NCBI RefSeq assembly: GCF_008801695.1
Contig: NZ_VZPF01000001.1
Coordinates: forward strand, 62,001-126,000
DNA length: 64,000 nt
Source of the DNA: Pantoea stewartii subsp. stewartii
GTDB taxonomy: Bacteria > Pseudomonadota > Gammaproteobacteria > Enterobacterales > Enterobacteriaceae
Reading direction: 5' to 3'
Position 1 is the first letter of the stretch. Every line of letters begins with the position of its first letter. Shown in pieces: positions 32,907-41,153 of this stretch. A model generated the notes under the pieces. It did no database searches. It was not told the DNA's origin and saw nothing but the letters and a program-made list of their open reading frames with translations. The translations under genes were made by a program, and so were the position numbers.

Positions 32907-33218
32907 ATGGTAAAACAGACTGAATCTTTCGACACGGGCTATGACGACGATATCGCACTGCTGACTGAAACGCTGGAAGAAGTGCTGAAGTCATCAGGTG
33001 ATCCGGCCGATCAGAAATATATCGAACTGAAAACCAAAGCTGAACGCGCGCTGGAAGATGTTAAATCACGTGTCAGCCAGACCTCAGATAGCTATTACTA
33101 CCGTGCCAAACAGGCCGCGTACCGTGCTGATGATTACGTCCATGAAAAACCGTGGCAGGGCATTGGCATCGGTGCTACTGCAGGGCTGGTATTAGGCCTG
33201 CTGCTGGCGCGTCGCTAA
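32907..33218 (+). CDS. elaB: Tail-anchored stress protein ElaB (DUF883 family)
   Basis: A 103-residue protein of the ElaB/YqjD/YgaM family: an acidic, helical N-terminal part (TETLEEVLKSSGDPADQKY) and a single C-terminal membrane anchor GIGIGATAGLVLGLLLARR. In E. coli it is an inner-membrane, ribosome-associating, stationary-phase protein. GGAGG at 32897-32901 best fits ATG 32907; ATGs at 32895 and 32904 are also in frame. A hairpin follows the gene. Confidence 0.93.
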   Translation: MVKQTESFDTGYDDDIALLTETLEEVLKSSGDPADQKYIELKTKAERALEDVKSRVSQTSDSYYYRAKQAAYRADDYVHEKPWQGIGIGATAGLVLGLLLARR

Positions 33219-33232
33219 TCTCAATCGCCTAA

Positions 33233-33258
33233 AACGGGCAGGCGCTGTCCTGTCCGTT
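33233..33258 (+). terminator. Hairpin downstream of elaB
   Basis: A 10-bp stem with one G-U pair (33233-33242 and 33249-33258) lies 15 bp after the elaB stop; the following run is only partly T-rich. Confidence 0.6.
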
Positions 33259-33388
33259 CTCCCTTTCTGGTTCTTCCGCACTTCTGTCACCTGCCTGAAA
33301 ATGCCGTTACCCGGTTAATTCCTGCCCGCAGATTGTGTTTTGTTCAGGGGCTTTCTAAAGTAAAGCGACAGGCACAAGGAGAATGAAT

Positions 33389-34585
33389 GTGATAAGAGTT
33401 GAAATGCTGTCCACGGGCGATGAAGTGTTACATGGACAAATCGTCGATACCAACGCCGCCTGGCTGGCTGATGTGTTATTTCAACACGGGCTGCCGATGA
33501 CCAGCCGGACTACGGTGGGTGACGCAATGTCGTCGCTGGTGGAAACGCTAAAGGCCCGCAGTCTTGAGGCGGACGTGCTCATCGTGAATGGTGGACTGGG
33601 TCCAACCACTGACGACCTTAGCGCCCAGGCCGCGGCCAAAGCGAGCGGGGTCGGGCTGGTGATGCAGGAAGCCTGGCTGGAAACGATGGAAGCCTGGTTT
33701 GCCAGCCGCGGACGGGTTATGGCTGAGAGCAACCGTAAACAGGCAGAAATTCCCGCTAACGCCGAAATGCTGGATAACCCGGTCGGCACCGCCTGTGGCT
33801 TTGCACTGCAACTCAATCGCTGCTGGATGTTCTTTACGCCAGGCGTTCCCTCTGAATTCAAGGTGATGGTCGAACAACAAATCATTCCGCGTCTGAAAGC
33901 GAAGTTTGACCTGCCTGAACCGCCCGTTTGCCTGCGGCTGACCACCTTTGGCCGGGGAGAAAGCGACATTGCGAATGAACTGGAACCCTTGCCGCTGCCG
34001 GAGAACGTGCTGATGGGCTACCGTTCTTCCATGCCGATTATCGAAATCAAACTTACGGGGCCAGCCGAACAGCGCGTCGCGATGGAGCAGGTCTGGCAGC
34101 AGGTACGTTTGTTGCTGGCCGAGTGTACGATATTTGAAGGCACTGAGGGGCTGCCTGCACTGCTGGCGCGGGAACTGCATCAACGTCACTGGCGGCTGGC
34201 GATCAGCGAACAGTACACCGCAGGGTTACTTCACTGGCAACTGGCTTCGGCTGACGTGCCCCTTAGCGCCAGCGAAATTCTGCCGCAGCAGGACGAGAGT
34301 CTGGATGTTCAGGTCATGCGCACCCAGGCGCTGGCGACGCGCTTGCAGACTCAGCTTGCCCTGTCCGTCGGCAGCCTGAGCGAAGACGCGATCTCTGTGG
34401 CGCTCCATACACCGGAAGCGACCTGGGGACAACGTGTTAAATTCAATAGTGGTCGTCACAACCTGGAAACCCGTCAGAAAGTGGTGGCGATGATGGCAAT
34501 GAACATGCTGCGGCGCTGGTTACACGGCAGCGAGGTCAGCACAGGGCACGGCTGGATTGATGTGCTTGAAACTATTAAGCATTAA
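33389..34585 (+). CDS. yfaY: CinA-like nicotinamide mononucleotide deamidase-related protein YfaY
   Basis: A CinA-family protein of about 398 residues. The N-terminal MoCF/COG1058 domain is well conserved (MLSTGDEVLHGQIVDTNAAW, ADVLIVNGGLGPTTDDLSAQ, GTACGFALQLNRCWMFFTPG). The C-terminal PncC-like deamidase domain is degenerate, as in E. coli YfaY, so deamidase activity is doubtful. GTG 33389 has AGGAGA at good distance; ATG 33383 two codons upstream is also possible. It is monocistronic, closed by a terminator at 34596. Confidence 0.92.
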   Translation: MIRVEMLSTGDEVLHGQIVDTNAAWLADVLFQHGLPMTSRTTVGDAMSSLVETLKARSLEADVLIVNGGLGPTTDDLSAQAAAKASGVGLVMQEAWLETMEAWFASRGRVMAESNRKQAEIPANAEMLDNPVGTACGFALQLNRCWMFFTPGVPSEFKVMVEQQIIPRLKAKFDLPEPPVCLRLTTFGRGESDIANELEPLPLPENVLMGYRSSMPIIEIKLTGPAEQRVAMEQVWQQVRLLLAECTIFEGTEGLPALLARELHQRHWRLAISEQYTAGLLHWQLASADVPLSASEILPQQDESLDVQVMRTQALATRLQTQLALSVGSLSEDAISVALHTPEATWGQRVKFNSGRHNLETRQKVVAMMAMNMLRRWLHGSEVSTGHGWIDVLETIKH

Positions 34586-34595
34586 AAATACGGAC

Positions 34596-34613
34596 CGGTG
34601 CCAAACGGCACCG
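34596..34613 (+). terminator. Terminator of yfaY
   Basis: Perfect 7-bp stem CGGTGCC / GGCACCG with loop AAAC, 10 bp after the yfaY stop, then a pyrimidine-rich run containing TTCTTTTC. Confidence 0.65.
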
Positions 34614-34659
34614 ACCGCCTTCTTTTCTGTTCCCCGCCTTTCCTCAACTAACACGTTGT

Positions 34660-35247
34660 TTAGCGCCGTAGCCCCGTCGCCAGCACGGTAAAGGTCGCCG
34701 TGACTTTAGCCAGCGTGGCCTGGGGCTCGGCGCTGGCGGCCACCCACAAGGCGGCAGTAAACGCCGCACCATTCAGCAAGCGGGCAGCGGCTTCAACATC
34801 CACAGGCTTCAGCACGCCGCTCGTGACCATCTCCTCCAGTGCATGCTGGGTTGCGGTCAGGCAGGCGTTCTGGCTGGGCCACAGGGAGGGATCGCCAAGA
34901 AAGGCCGGGCCATCCAGTAATACAATACGCTGCACTTCGGGGTCCAGCGCCATCTCGATATAGGCGATACCTTCCGCCAGCAACTGGTTCCAGCTGTCGC
35001 CCGCACTGGCCGCGCGCGCTTTTGCACGCTGGGCGATTTCACTGTCGACTTCCGCGACCACAGCGGCGAGAAGGCCACGTTTATCGCCAAAATTGTGATA
35101 AAGCGCACCGCGCGTTAAACCAACGCTCGCCGTCAGCTCATCCATGGACGCGGCAGCAAACCCCTTTTCGGCAAAGGCTTTACGTGCGGCGGCAATCAGT
35201 TTAAGGCGATTTTCTTCCATCGTGACCGCACGAGGTCGTCCTGCCAT
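34660..35247 (-). CDS. TetR/AcrR family transcriptional regulator
   Basis: A 195-residue TetR-type repressor. The N-terminal helix-turn-helix occupies about residues 12-57 (KLIAAARKAFAEKGFAAASM, SVGLTRGALYHNFGDKRGLL); the C-terminal ligand-binding part is helical and less conserved, ending in TFTVLATGLRR. It is divergent from a Rid-family gene, and the 145 bp between them hold several strong ATAC/GTAT palindromes (see the operator entries). Local repression of itself and the Rid gene is therefore the likely job. The ligand is unknown. Confidence 0.88.
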   Translation of the reverse strand: MAGRPRAVTMEENRLKLIAAARKAFAEKGFAAASMDELTASVGLTRGALYHNFGDKRGLLAAVVAEVDSEIAQRAKARAASAGDSWNQLLAEGIAYIEMALDPEVQRIVLLDGPAFLGDPSLWPSQNACLTATQHALEEMVTSGVLKPVDVEAAARLLNGAAFTAALWVAASAEPQATLAKVTATFTVLATGLRR

Positions 35248-35264
35248 GGTTCTCTCCTTTTCGT

Positions 35265-35277
35265 ATACGTCGCGTAT
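35265..35277. promoter_or_regulatory. Palindromic operator near the TetR start
   Basis: ATACG-TCG-CGTAT, a perfect 13-bp palindrome, 18 bp upstream of the TetR-family start codon and positioned to block its transcription. Confidence 0.6.
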
Positions 35278-35283
35278 CTGAAA

Positions 35284-35330
35284 TTGACATGCGGGGCGTA
35301 TGTGTGTTTTATTTCACATACGGGAAGTAT
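35284..35330 (+). promoter_or_regulatory. Promoter and nested operators of the Rid-family gene
   Basis: A perfect -35 TTGACA (35284-35289) and a -10-like TTTTAT (35307-35312, 17-bp spacer) are overlapped by an inverted repeat CGTATGTG ... CACATACG (35297-35304 and 35315-35322) and by ATAC-GGGAA-GTAT (35318-35330). All share the GTAT/ATAC half-site of the palindrome at 35265, as expected for binding by the adjacent TetR-family protein. Confidence 0.6.
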
Positions 35331-35392
35331 ATTAAATCATGTCGTCATGAGGCGCATGATTTCCTGATAACAACTCACCAGAGGGTAAAACA

Positions 35393-35782
35393 ATGAGCAA
35401 TCGTGAAGCAGTTTTCCCGGCGGGCCGTCATGCGCTGTATGAAAGGCATGGCTATTCCGCTGCGATCCGCTCGGGCGACCTGCTGTTCGTCTCGGGTCAG
35501 GTTGGCAGTCGCACGGACGGATCGCCTGAACCGGATTTTGCTGCTCAGGTGCAACTGGCCTTTGAGAATCTGCGCCAGACGCTGGCGGCGGCAGGCTGTT
35601 CGTTCGATGATCTTATTGATGTCACCACGTTTCATACCGACCCTGAAACGCAGTTCGCTACCATTATGGAAGTGAAAAAAGCGATATTTCCGCAGCCACC
35701 TTATCCTAACTGGACGGCGGTCGGCGTTAACTGGCTGGCAGGATTCGATTTTGAAATCAAAGTCATTGCCCGTATCCCCTGA
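35393..35782 (+). CDS. Rid (YjgF/YER057c/UK114) family protein
   Basis: A 129-residue Rid-family protein. Family blocks: GYSAAIRSGDLLFVSGQVG, QVQLAFENLRQTLAAAGCSF, DLIDVTTFHTD and the C-terminal FEIKVIARIP. RidA proper is an enamine/imine deaminase that needs an Arg in the PARS motif; at this place the protein reads PYPNWTAVGV, so that Arg is missing. It therefore belongs to one of the other Rid subfamilies (YjgH-like) and deamination should not be assumed. Expression is probably controlled by the divergent TetR-type gene. Followed by a strong terminator. Confidence 0.85.
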   Translation: MSNREAVFPAGRHALYERHGYSAAIRSGDLLFVSGQVGSRTDGSPEPDFAAQVQLAFENLRQTLAAAGCSFDDLIDVTTFHTDPETQFATIMEVKKAIFPQPPYPNWTAVGVNWLAGFDFEIKVIARIP

Positions 35783-35797
35783 TTCAGCACCCGGCGA

Positions 35798-35833
35798 AAA
35801 AAACCGTCATCCGGTTGGGATGACGGTTTTTTT
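35798..35833 (+). terminator. Terminator of the Rid-family gene
   Basis: A-tract, stem AACCGTCATCC / GGATGACGGTT with short loop, and a run of seven T residues, beginning 16 bp after the stop codon. The A-tract also allows action in the minus direction, after yfaE. Confidence 0.9.
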
Positions 35834-35844
35834 AAACGCTCTGG

Positions 35845-36017
35845 GGCTTTGTTGAATAATAGGTAATCATTCTGTTTTGTCTGCACTGTTTTGGTAGAAA
35901 ACGCTGATGCCAGACAGAACACCGTCATACGCAAGCATGTAATGCATTGATTTTATGTTATCTGAAACAACCGTTTTCATAGTACCACAGCATAAAATCC
36001 ATTTATTCAACAAAGCC
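35845..36017. mobile_element. 173-bp MITE with IS903-type ends and 9-bp target duplication
   Basis: The element begins GGCTTTGTTGAATAA and ends with the exact reverse complement TTATTCAACAAAGCC, a perfect 15-bp terminal inverted repeat that matches the known 18-bp end of IS903 (IS5 family). Both sides carry the same 9 bp, ACGCTCTGG (35836-35844 and 36018-36026), the target-duplication length typical of IS903. The 143-bp interior has no open frame of use. It is a non-autonomous insertion, moved by a related transposase encoded elsewhere. It lies between the Rid-gene terminator and the yfaE stop codon and damages no gene. Confidence 0.9.
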
Positions 36018-36034
36018 ACGCTCTGGCTCAACCA

Positions 36035-36295
36035 CTAGAGTTCAAGCTCGATTTCACCTTTCGCCTTACAGCAGCAGGGCAGGATCTCCCCCTGTTCAAT
36101 AAAGGCCAGCGGGGTTTCCGCGTAGTCGACCTCGCCGCGCAGTAACCGCATACGGCAGGAGCCGCAGTAACCTTCCCGGCACTGAAACTCCACGCACAGG
36201 TTGTTGGCTTCCAGCATGGTCAACAGATTAGGATGATCGTCTGCGCACTCCAGTCGGGTGCCGGAACTGCGCAGAATAACAACAGAACGGCTCAT
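36035..36295 (-). CDS. yfaE: Class I ribonucleotide reductase maintenance ferredoxin YfaE
   Basis: An 86-residue plant-type 2Fe-2S ferredoxin that supplies electrons to maintain the diferric-tyrosyl radical of NrdB. Cluster ligands are in FQCREGYCGSCRMRLL and, nearer the C-terminus, LPCCCKAKG. The start ATG 36295 is 2 bp beyond the nrdB stop, so it is translationally coupled. The MITE lies just downstream (its target duplication ends 8 bp from the yfaE stop). Confidence 0.96.
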   Translation of the reverse strand: MSRSVVILRSSGTRLECADDHPNLLTMLEANNLCVEFQCREGYCGSCRMRLLRGEVDYAETPLAFIEQGEILPCCCKAKGEIELEL

Positions 36296-36297
36296 CG

Positions 36298-37428
36298 TTA
36301 TAACTGGAAGTCGTCGAAGTCGTTTTCGCCCACTTCTGAATCAATCTGACCCACCAGGTAAGAACTGACTTCCACTTCCTGCGGGGCAACCTGAACGTTA
36401 TCGGACACCAGCCAGGCGTTGATCCAGGGAATCGGGTTCGAGCGCGTTTCAAACGGCAGATCGAGGCCAACCGCCTGCATACGAATGTTGGTGATGTATT
36501 CGATATACTGGCACAGGATATCTTTGTTCAGACCGATCATGGAGCCGCCGCTGAACAGGTAATCTGCCCACTCTTTCTCCTGTAAGGCCGCTTTCTTAAA
36601 CAGCTCGAAGCACTCTTCACGGCATTCGGCGGCAATTTCTTTCATTTCAGGATCGTCTTCACCGGTGCGCAGCAGATTCAGCATGTGCTGGGTGCCGGTC
36701 AGATGCAGAGCTTCATCGCGTGCAATCAGCTTGATGATTTTGGCGTTGCCTTCCATCAGTTCTCGCTCAGCAAACGCAAAAGAGCAGGCAAAGCTGACGT
36801 AGAAGCGGATCGCTTCCAGCGCATTGACGCTCATCAGGCAAATATACAGCTGCTTTTTCAGCGCGCGCACGTTAACCGTAATGGACTTACCATTGACCTG
36901 ATGCGTACCTTCACCCAGCAAATGCCAGTAGTTAGTCATCTCAATCAGGTCATCGTAGTATTTAGAGATGTCCTGCGCACGCGCGAGAATCTGCTGGTTG
37001 GTGACGATATCGTCAAACACCACAGACGGATCGTTCACGATGTTGCGAATGATGTGGGTGTACGAGCGAGAGTGGATCGTTTCGGAGAACGCCCAGGTTT
37101 CGATCCAGGTTTCCAGTTCCGGAATCGAGATCAGCGGCAGCAGTGCCACGTTCGGGCTGCGTCCCTGAATCGAGTCCAGTAACGTCTGGTATTTCAGGTT
37201 GCTGATGAAGATATGCTTTTCATGATCGGGCAGGGCCTGGTAGTCGATGCGATCGCGCGAGACATCGACTTCTTCAGGACGCCAGAAGAACGAAAGCTGC
37301 TTTTCGATCAGTTTTTCAAAGATATCGTATTTCTGCTGATCAAAGCGCGCCACGTTAACGGACTGACCGAAAAACATAGGCTCTTTCAGCTGGTCATTTT
37401 TGTTTTGTGAAAAAGTGGAGTAAGCCAT
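36298..37428 (-). CDS. nrdB: Ribonucleotide reductase class Ia, beta subunit NrdB
   Basis: The 376-residue small subunit, which carries the diiron centre and the tyrosyl radical. ATG 37428 ([20 protein letters not shown]) gives the E. coli length; 11 upstream codons in frame are not conserved. The radical Tyr is in [15 protein letters not shown], and iron-ligand segments include [22 protein letters not shown] and [13 protein letters not shown]. The C-terminus ([10 protein letters not shown]) resembles the tail that docks on NrdA. Confidence 0.97.
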   Translation of the reverse strand: MAYSTFSQNKNDQLKEPMFFGQSVNVARFDQQKYDIFEKLIEKQLSFFWRPEEVDVSRDRIDYQALPDHEKHIFISNLKYQTLLDSIQGRSPNVALLPLISIPELETWIETWAFSETIHSRSYTHIIRNIVNDPSVVFDDIVTNQQILARAQDISKYYDDLIEMTNYWHLLGEGTHQVNGKSITVNVRALKKQLYICLMSVNALEAIRFYVSFACSFAFAERELMEGNAKIIKLIARDEALHLTGTQHMLNLLRTGEDDPEMKEIAAECREECFELFKKAALQEKEWADYLFSGGSMIGLNKDILCQYIEYITNIRMQAVGLDLPFETRSNPIPWINAWLVSDNVQVAPQEVEVSSYLVGQIDSEVGENDFDDFQL

Positions 37429-37480
37429 AAAAAACTGTCCATGGTAGACGAGGCTCAGCACCGGCCTCGCGGAAAAATGT

Positions 37481-37501
37481 GGGCGGGAAAGGCTTCCGCC
37501 C
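37481..37501 (-). promoter_or_regulatory. Hairpin between nrdA and nrdB
   Basis: A 6-bp GC stem (GGGCGG / CCGCCC, 9-nt loop) in the 78-bp nrdA-nrdB gap. It could act as an attenuator or mRNA-processing site; no T-tract follows. Confidence 0.3.
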
Positions 37502-37506
37502 GACCG

Positions 37507-39792
37507 TCAGATCTTACAGGCGCCGCTTTCGCAGCCATCATCCTGAATAGAAGGTGCCAGATCGTCCTGCGCATCTTCCGCACCATCACGGGTGTTTTGG
37601 TAGTAGAGCGTTTTCACGCCAAACTTGTAGGCGGTCAGCAGATCTTTCAGCAGTTGCTTCATCGGCACTTTGCCATTCGGGAAGCGCGACGGATCGTAGT
37701 TGGTATTTGACGAAATCGCCTGATCGATGAATTTCTGCATTACGCCAACCAGTTGCAGGTAGCCATCATTGGACGGCATATCCCACAGCAGTTCGTACTG
37801 ATCTTTAAGACGCTCATATTCCGGCACCACCTGACGCAGGATACCGTCTTTAGACGCTTTAATACTGATATGGCCGCGCGGCGGTTCGATACCGTTGGTG
37901 GCGTTTGAAATCTGCGACGAGGTTTCAGACGGCATCAGGGCAGAAAGCGTCGAGTTGCGCAGGCCGTGGGTTTTAATCTGCTCGCGCAGGGTTTCCCAGT
38001 CCAGGTGCAGCGGCTCGTTGCAAATCGCATCCAGATCTTTCTTGTAGGTATCAATCGGCAGCACGCCCTGTGCATAGGTGGTTTCATTGAACCACGGGCA
38101 GGCGCCTTGCTCTTTAGCCAGCTCATTTGAGGCTTTCAGCAGGTAGTACTGAATGGCTTCAAAGGTTTTGTGCGTCAGGCCATTCGCGCTGCCGTCGGAG
38201 TAGCGCACGCCGTGCTTCGCCAGGTAGTAAGCAAAGTTAATGACGCCAATGCCCAGCGTACGACGACCCATCGCACCCCGTTGCGCGGCCGGAATCGGGT
38301 AATCCTGATAATCCAGCAGTGCATCCAGCGCGCGTACGGCCAGCGTGGCCAGCTCTTCCAGATCGTCCAGGCTGTCAATCGCACCAAGGTTAAATGCTGA
38401 CAGCGTACAGAGCGCAATCTCACCGTTTTCGTCGTTGACGTCATTGAGCGGTTTAGTTGGCAGCGCAATTTCCAGACACAGGTTCGACTGGCGTACTGGC
38501 GCAATACTGGCGTCAAACGGGCTGTGTGTGTTGCAGTGGTCAACGTTCTGGATGTAGATACGGCCGGTAGAGGCGCGTTCCTGCATCATCAGCGAGAACA
38601 GATCCACCGCTTTCACACGCTGCTTACGAATGCTGCTGTCTTGTTCGTATTTGGTGTAAAGACGTTCAAATTCGTCCTGATCGGCAAAGAACGCATCGTA
38701 CAGGCCAGGTACGTCTGACGGACTAAACAGCGTGATGTCCTTGCCCTTCAGCAGGCGCTGGTACATCATTTTGTTGAGTTGCACACCGTAGTCCATGTGA
38801 CGCACGCGGTTACCTTCCACCCCACGGTTGTTTTTCAGGACTAACAGGCTTTCCACTTCCAGATGCCACATCGGATAGAACAGCGTTGCTGCGCCGCCAC
38901 GGACGCCGCCCTGCGAACAGGATTTCACCGCCGTCTGGAAGTGCTTGTAGAACGGGATACAACCGGTATGGAAAGCTTCACCGCCGCGAATCGGGCTGCC
39001 CAGCGCGCGGATACGACCCGCGTTAATACCAATACCTGCGCGTTGTGAAACGTATTTCACAATAGCGCTGGAGGTCGCGTTGATGGAATCCAGGCTGTCG
39101 CCACATTCAATCAGGACACAGGAGCTGAACTGACGGGTTGGCGTACGTACTCCCGACATGATTGGCGTCGGCAGGGAGATTTTAAACGTGGAAATCGCAT
39201 CGTAGAAACGCTTGATGTAATCCATCCGGGTCGCACGCGGATAGCCTGAGAACAGGCAGGCGGCTACCAGAATGTACAGGAACTGGGCGCTTTCATAGAT
39301 CTCACCGGAGACGCGGTTCTGAACCAGATATTTGCCTTCCAGCTGTTTCACGGCCGCGTAGGAGAAATTCATGTCGCGCCAGTGGTCGATGAAGCCGTCC
39401 ATCTGCTCGAACTCTTCACGGCTGTAGTCTTCCAGCAGATGGCGATCGTATTTGCCCAGGTCAACCATCTTAACGACCTGATCGTACAGCGCGGGCGGCT
39501 CAAACTGGCCGTACGCTTTTTTACGCAGGTGGAAGATCGCCAGACGGGCGGCAAGATACTGATAGTCAGGGGCATCGCGAGAAATAAGGTCTGCAGCGGC
39601 CTTGATGATCGTTTCATGGATGTCAGAGGTTTTGATGCCATCATAAAACTGAATGTGGGAACGCAGCTCTACCTGTGAAACCGACACATTGTTCAGCCCT
39701 TCAGCTGCCCAGTCGAGGACACGGTGAATTTTGTCGAGATCAATGCGCTCCTGGCGGCCATCGCGTTTAGTAACGAGCAGACTTTGGTTCAT
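37507..39792 (-). CDS. nrdA: Ribonucleotide reductase class Ia, alpha subunit NrdA
   Basis: The 761-residue catalytic subunit that reduces ribonucleoside diphosphates. Order: ATP-cone (about residues 5-95, allosteric activity site), then the ten-stranded barrel with FSSCVLIECGDSL (active-site Cys), RQSNLCLEIALP (radical-bearing Cys) and the Glu/Asn pair nearby, and finally the redox-shuttle cysteines in DGCESGACKI. Same length as E. coli NrdA. First gene of nrdA-nrdB-yfaE; the upstream region holds two DnaA boxes. Confidence 0.98.
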   Translation of the reverse strand: MNQSLLVTKRDGRQERIDLDKIHRVLDWAAEGLNNVSVSQVELRSHIQFYDGIKTSDIHETIIKAAADLISRDAPDYQYLAARLAIFHLRKKAYGQFEPPALYDQVVKMVDLGKYDRHLLEDYSREEFEQMDGFIDHWRDMNFSYAAVKQLEGKYLVQNRVSGEIYESAQFLYILVAACLFSGYPRATRMDYIKRFYDAISTFKISLPTPIMSGVRTPTRQFSSCVLIECGDSLDSINATSSAIVKYVSQRAGIGINAGRIRALGSPIRGGEAFHTGCIPFYKHFQTAVKSCSQGGVRGGAATLFYPMWHLEVESLLVLKNNRGVEGNRVRHMDYGVQLNKMMYQRLLKGKDITLFSPSDVPGLYDAFFADQDEFERLYTKYEQDSSIRKQRVKAVDLFSLMMQERASTGRIYIQNVDHCNTHSPFDASIAPVRQSNLCLEIALPTKPLNDVNDENGEIALCTLSAFNLGAIDSLDDLEELATLAVRALDALLDYQDYPIPAAQRGAMGRRTLGIGVINFAYYLAKHGVRYSDGSANGLTHKTFEAIQYYLLKASNELAKEQGACPWFNETTYAQGVLPIDTYKKDLDAICNEPLHLDWETLREQIKTHGLRNSTLSALMPSETSSQISNATNGIEPPRGHISIKASKDGILRQVVPEYERLKDQYELLWDMPSNDGYLQLVGVMQKFIDQAISSNTNYDPSRFPNGKVPMKQLLKDLLTAYKFGVKTLYYQNTRDGAEDAQDDLAPSIQDDGCESGACKI

Positions 39793-39843
39793 GTCGCGTT
39801 TTTACCTTTGCGTGAGTATCCAATAATTAAAAGAAATCCCGAT

Positions 39844-39883
39844 TTATACACAGCATATTCATTGTGAATAATGTTGTGGATAA
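39844..39883. promoter_or_regulatory. Two inverted DnaA boxes upstream of nrdA
   Basis: TTATACACA on the plus strand (39844-39852) and TTATCCACA on the minus strand (39875-39883) both fit the DnaA consensus TTATNCACA. They lie 50-90 bp upstream of the nrdA start. DnaA control of nrdAB is known in E. coli, so cell-cycle control is likely conserved. Confidence 0.75.
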
Positions 39884-40248
39884 ACACTACATCTTGGGGT
39901 TGTCGAAGATAAGTATAACAATATGGAGGCTTATTCTAGTATTTTGCTGGCGCTTAACAAGAGGAAAAAATGATGTCTGCGGGGGTTGTATTTTCTGCGG
40001 GTTTTCTTAGGCCGCGTCTCGTAAGGCCGCAGGTCTTGTCAACCAGTCTGAGAAAATATTGCGATTTATGATCGACCGCTGATTTTTCAAACATTGCGCG
40101 ACTTTTTCCAGCATTGGTCTATGCGAAATCCTGTTTTGAGCCATAGCCGTCGTGCCAGAGGGCTTAACGCGTAGCGGCAGGGAGGATAGCGTTTTGTGAT
40201 GACAGTGGGATGACAGCAGCGTGGGCAAAGCCGCACGCTGCACAGGAA
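39884..40248. other. nrdA/ubiG intergenic stretch
   Basis: The rest of the gap upstream of nrdA and downstream of ubiG. A hairpin at 40216-40241 (8-bp stem GCAGCGTG / CACGCTGC plus an inner 3-bp stem) lies just after the ubiG stop and may end that transcript, although no T-tract follows. A 78-codon frame (40007-40243, minus) has no recognisable features. Confidence 0.4.
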
Positions 40249-40977
40249 TTAAGCCTCGCCGTGATGCGTGTGGATCATGTAGTTCACGTCCACACCTTTG
40301 CCCAGACGGAACCGATCGGTAAGCGGGTTGTAGTGCAGGCCCGTCATGTCGCGTTCACGCAGTGGGGTTTCATCCACCCAACCCAGCAGCTCAGAGGGAC
40401 GGATAAATTTCTTCACATCATGCGTCCCACGCGGCACCATGCGCAGGACATATTCCGCACCGAAAATCGCCATTAGCCAGGCTTTGGGATTACGGTTAAT
40501 GGTCGAGAAGAACACCTCGCCACCGGGTTTAACCAGCTGCGCGCAGGCGTGCACCACCGAACGTGGATCCGGCACGTGCTCAAGCATCTCCATACAGGTC
40601 ACCACATCGTACTGGCCTGCATGCTGGCTGGCATGCTCCTCGACCGTTTGTTGCACATAGTCGAGCGTCACGCCGCTCTCCAGCGCATGCAGTCGTGCCA
40701 CTTCAAGTGGCTCCGCGCCCATATCCAGCCCGGTGACGATTGCACCTTCCCGGGCAATGCTTTCCGCCAGGATACCGCCACCACAGCCGACATCGAGCAC
40801 TTTTTTACCGAACAGCCCGTGACTGTGTTGCGCAATGTAGCCCAGCCGCAGGGGATTAATACGGTGCAGCGGTTTAAATTCGCCCTCCAGATCCCACCAG
40901 CGCGAGGCAACGGCCTCGAACTTGGCAATTTCCTGTGCATCGACATTGTGCTGAGGGTTCTGTGGTTGTGCATTCAT
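40249..40977 (-). CDS. ubiG: Ubiquinone biosynthesis O-methyltransferase UbiG
   Basis: A 242-residue SAM-dependent methyltransferase that carries out both O-methylations in ubiquinone synthesis. ATG 40977 ([20 protein letters not shown]) matches the family start; an extra 10-codon in-frame extension is not conserved. SAM-binding motif I is [31 protein letters not shown] and [16 protein letters not shown] follow. Divergent from gyrA, as in E. coli. Confidence 0.96.
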   Translation of the reverse strand: MNAQPQNPQHNVDAQEIAKFEAVASRWWDLEGEFKPLHRINPLRLGYIAQHSHGLFGKKVLDVGCGGGILAESIAREGAIVTGLDMGAEPLEVARLHALESGVTLDYVQQTVEEHASQHAGQYDVVTCMEMLEHVPDPRSVVHACAQLVKPGGEVFFSTINRNPKAWLMAIFGAEYVLRMVPRGTHDVKKFIRPSELLGWVDETPLRERDMTGLHYNPLTDRFRLGKGVDVNYMIHTHHGEA

Positions 40978-41153
40978 TGAATCGTGACTCCTGACAAAAT
41001 GTGACATCAGTATAAACGCTTAACTTATCATGGCGCACCTTATCAACATGAGTAAAAGCACCTTAATAAGGTGGTTAACGTTCACCAGTGAATTGCGGTG
41101 TGATATACTTTCGCACCTTTAAAATCCGGGATTAGTAGAGGGATAGCGGCTCC

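Noticed and set aside
40007-40243. A 78-codon minus-strand frame between nrdA and ubiG
   Set aside because: No recognisable features and it overlaps a hairpin after ubiG.
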